A stretch of 64,000 nt of DNA from Ancylomarina sp. 16SWW S1-10-2 (GTDB lineage: Bacteria > Bacteroidota > Bacteroidia > Bacteroidales > Marinifilaceae). Made by a program: the position numbers and the translations under genes. The notes beneath the pieces were generated by a model that had not been told where the DNA came from, did no database searches, and worked only from the letters and a program-made list of their open reading frames with translations. Below, in pieces: positions 63,094 to 64,000 of the stretch (positions are counted from its first letter, which is position 1; every line of letters begins with the position of its first letter). The DNA is taken from positions 62,001 through 126,000 of the forward strand of contig NZ_SADB01000007.1 of NCBI RefSeq assembly GCF_009669305.1. Direction: 5' to 3'.

Positions 63094-64000
63094 ATGAACA
63101 TAACCCAAACTACCTTCATGTTTAAACGATTCCGTACAAACGCTCCCATAAAGACATTAATTGATCTAATTATGCATTTAATTTCAATGATTAATCTTGA
63201 GTCTGTACACAAGTTCTTTTTTAAAAGAAAAGCCATTTACTACTTAATAGGAACATTTCTATTGGTCGCACTAAAGATTCCTATTGAAAAATTTCTTTCT
63301 AAGAATTTTGTTACACCTATCCTATCAAATGTGCAACCAGCATGGTCCCTTGATGTATTTGTTATAACAATAGCTCTGTGTATTATCCTATTGACGGTTT
63401 CAAGATTCAAAAAATATGTCGCTTCGACAAAATTCTTATTTTTAGAAATTTTAATCTTGGGTGTATATCTATATTACAGGTATAACGAAACACCTTGGAC
63501 TTTCATATCGTTCTATTGGATGGATGGTATTAATTATGCAGATTTATTAATACTTGGGATTTTCTGCCAAGCAGTATTACTGATACCCTATAAAAAGGTA
63601 AAACAGAAAAATATACCAGGTTCTCTATTCGAAGATAAACCTTTGGGTAAAAAAGGGAAAGATATTTTAGGGTATAGTTCATATGCAGAACTTTTAGGGA
63701 ATAAGATTCTTAATAGTCATTTCGATAAATCATTTGCCATTGGGATTAATGGTAAATGGGGATTAGGCAAAACTTCATTTATCGATTTACTTAAAAGAAC
63801 TGTAAAAGCTCCTGATATCATCGAGATTGATTTCAATCCTTGGAATAGCCAATCTCCACAAGCTATTATTCAAGATTTTTTCGACTCATTTAATGAGAAA
63901 GTTCGTCCCTACCATTCATCTATAGTAAGATTATCAAATGAATATGCTGCAAAATTAGTTCAACTTAAACCTAATACGTTGACTAAATCTATTCAATTGA
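63094..64000 (+). CDS. KAP-family P-loop NTPase with N-terminal membrane segments (partial)
   Basis: The frame is open from ATG 63094 (also ATG 63118) to the window end, 302 codons without a stop. Hydrophobic helices are visible at KAIYYLIGTFLLVALKI, SLDVFVITIALCIILLTV, FLFLEILILGVYLYY and YADLLILGIFCQAVLLI. A soluble region follows, with Walker A in AIGINGKWGLGKTSFIDLL and DIIEIDFNPWN, the 'W-x-S' type continuation of KAP NTPases. KAP proteins with membrane helices inserted near the P-loop domain are often found in defence or mobile contexts. The rest lies outside the window. Confidence 0.85.
   Translation, partial: MNITQTTFMFKRFRTNAPIKTLIDLIMHLISMINLESVHKFFFKRKAIYYLIGTFLLVALKIPIEKFLSKNFVTPILSNVQPAWSLDVFVITIALCIILLTVSRFKKYVASTKFLFLEILILGVYLYYRYNETPWTFISFYWMDGINYADLLILGIFCQAVLLIPYKKVKQKNIPGSLFEDKPLGKKGKDILGYSSYAELLGNKILNSHFDKSFAIGINGKWGLGKTSFIDLLKRTVKAPDIIEIDFNPWNSQSPQAIIQDFFDSFNEKVRPYHSSIVRLSNEYAAKLVQLKPNTLTKSIQL

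Overview
This AT-rich window is chromosomal sequence from a member of the Bacteroidota. The evidence is the gene families (CusCBA-type efflux with His-rich companions, BlaR1 with TonB-plug-like repeats, an arginine cluster led by a GNAT enzyme), several TAnnTTTG-type promoter boxes, and the scarcity of Shine-Dalgarno sites. The gene mix fits a marine or anaerobic Bacteroidia such as the Marinilabiliales/Marinifilaceae, but that narrower placement is inference. No rRNA, tRNA, CRISPR array, insertion sequence or prophage was recognised.

Layout. 1-405: intergenic repeats. 406-4131: late cobalamin assembly, with two tandem cobT paralogues, cobS and a cobC-like phosphatase. 4389-5874: a secreted TPR protein and an ACT-like protein. 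5980-9803: a TPP-riboswitch operon for thiamine salvage (methyltransferase, thiM, thiE, thiD, tenA). 9864-15125: mixed single genes, including an exported nickel superoxide dismutase, a radical SAM protein, a Dus enzyme, an ATP-cone/endonuclease fusion, and an ArsC/Spx-like gene abutting the tail of a lost XRE regulator. 15253-17937: a blaI-blaR1 sensor pair with two operator-like dyads. 18468-26845: TPR protein, gyrA, clpC, tpx, ptb. 27269-32579: dhaK-dhaL-dhaM with an AraC regulator. 33330-36476: orphan and exported proteins. 36806-43796: a metal efflux operon with two small His-rich proteins and a three-part RND pump. 43881-48902: exported Pcm, small proteins, an M28 peptidase, a lipoprotein and an esterase. 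49157-60859 (minus strand): GNAT-argG-argC-argD-argB-argE-argH-carA-carB, covering arginine synthesis except the transcarbamylase. 61888-64000: a J-domain/KTSC protein, a second repeat cluster, and the start of a membrane-anchored KAP P-loop NTPase that runs off the window.

The most striking find is the roughly 700-base leader of the arginine operon (60860-61617, minus strand). Downstream of a good promoter it holds three successive modules, each a short ORF with clustered arginine codons followed by an intrinsic terminator with a run of 7-9 U residues. A fourth Arg-rich ORF with a weaker hairpin lies just before the first structural gene. This looks like a tandem arginine-sensing transcription attenuator. 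The first module also shows the classical alternative 1:2, 2:3 and 3:4 pairings by eye.

Other points of interest: an exported NiSOD whose signal-peptide cleavage site would itself create the metal-binding N-terminal His; a BlaR1 with four tandem plug-like repeats, two of which were duplicated recently; tandem CobT paralogues that could act as a heteromer; an unexplained methyltransferase at the head of a TPP-controlled salvage operon; and a modular palindromic repeat family present at both ends of the window.
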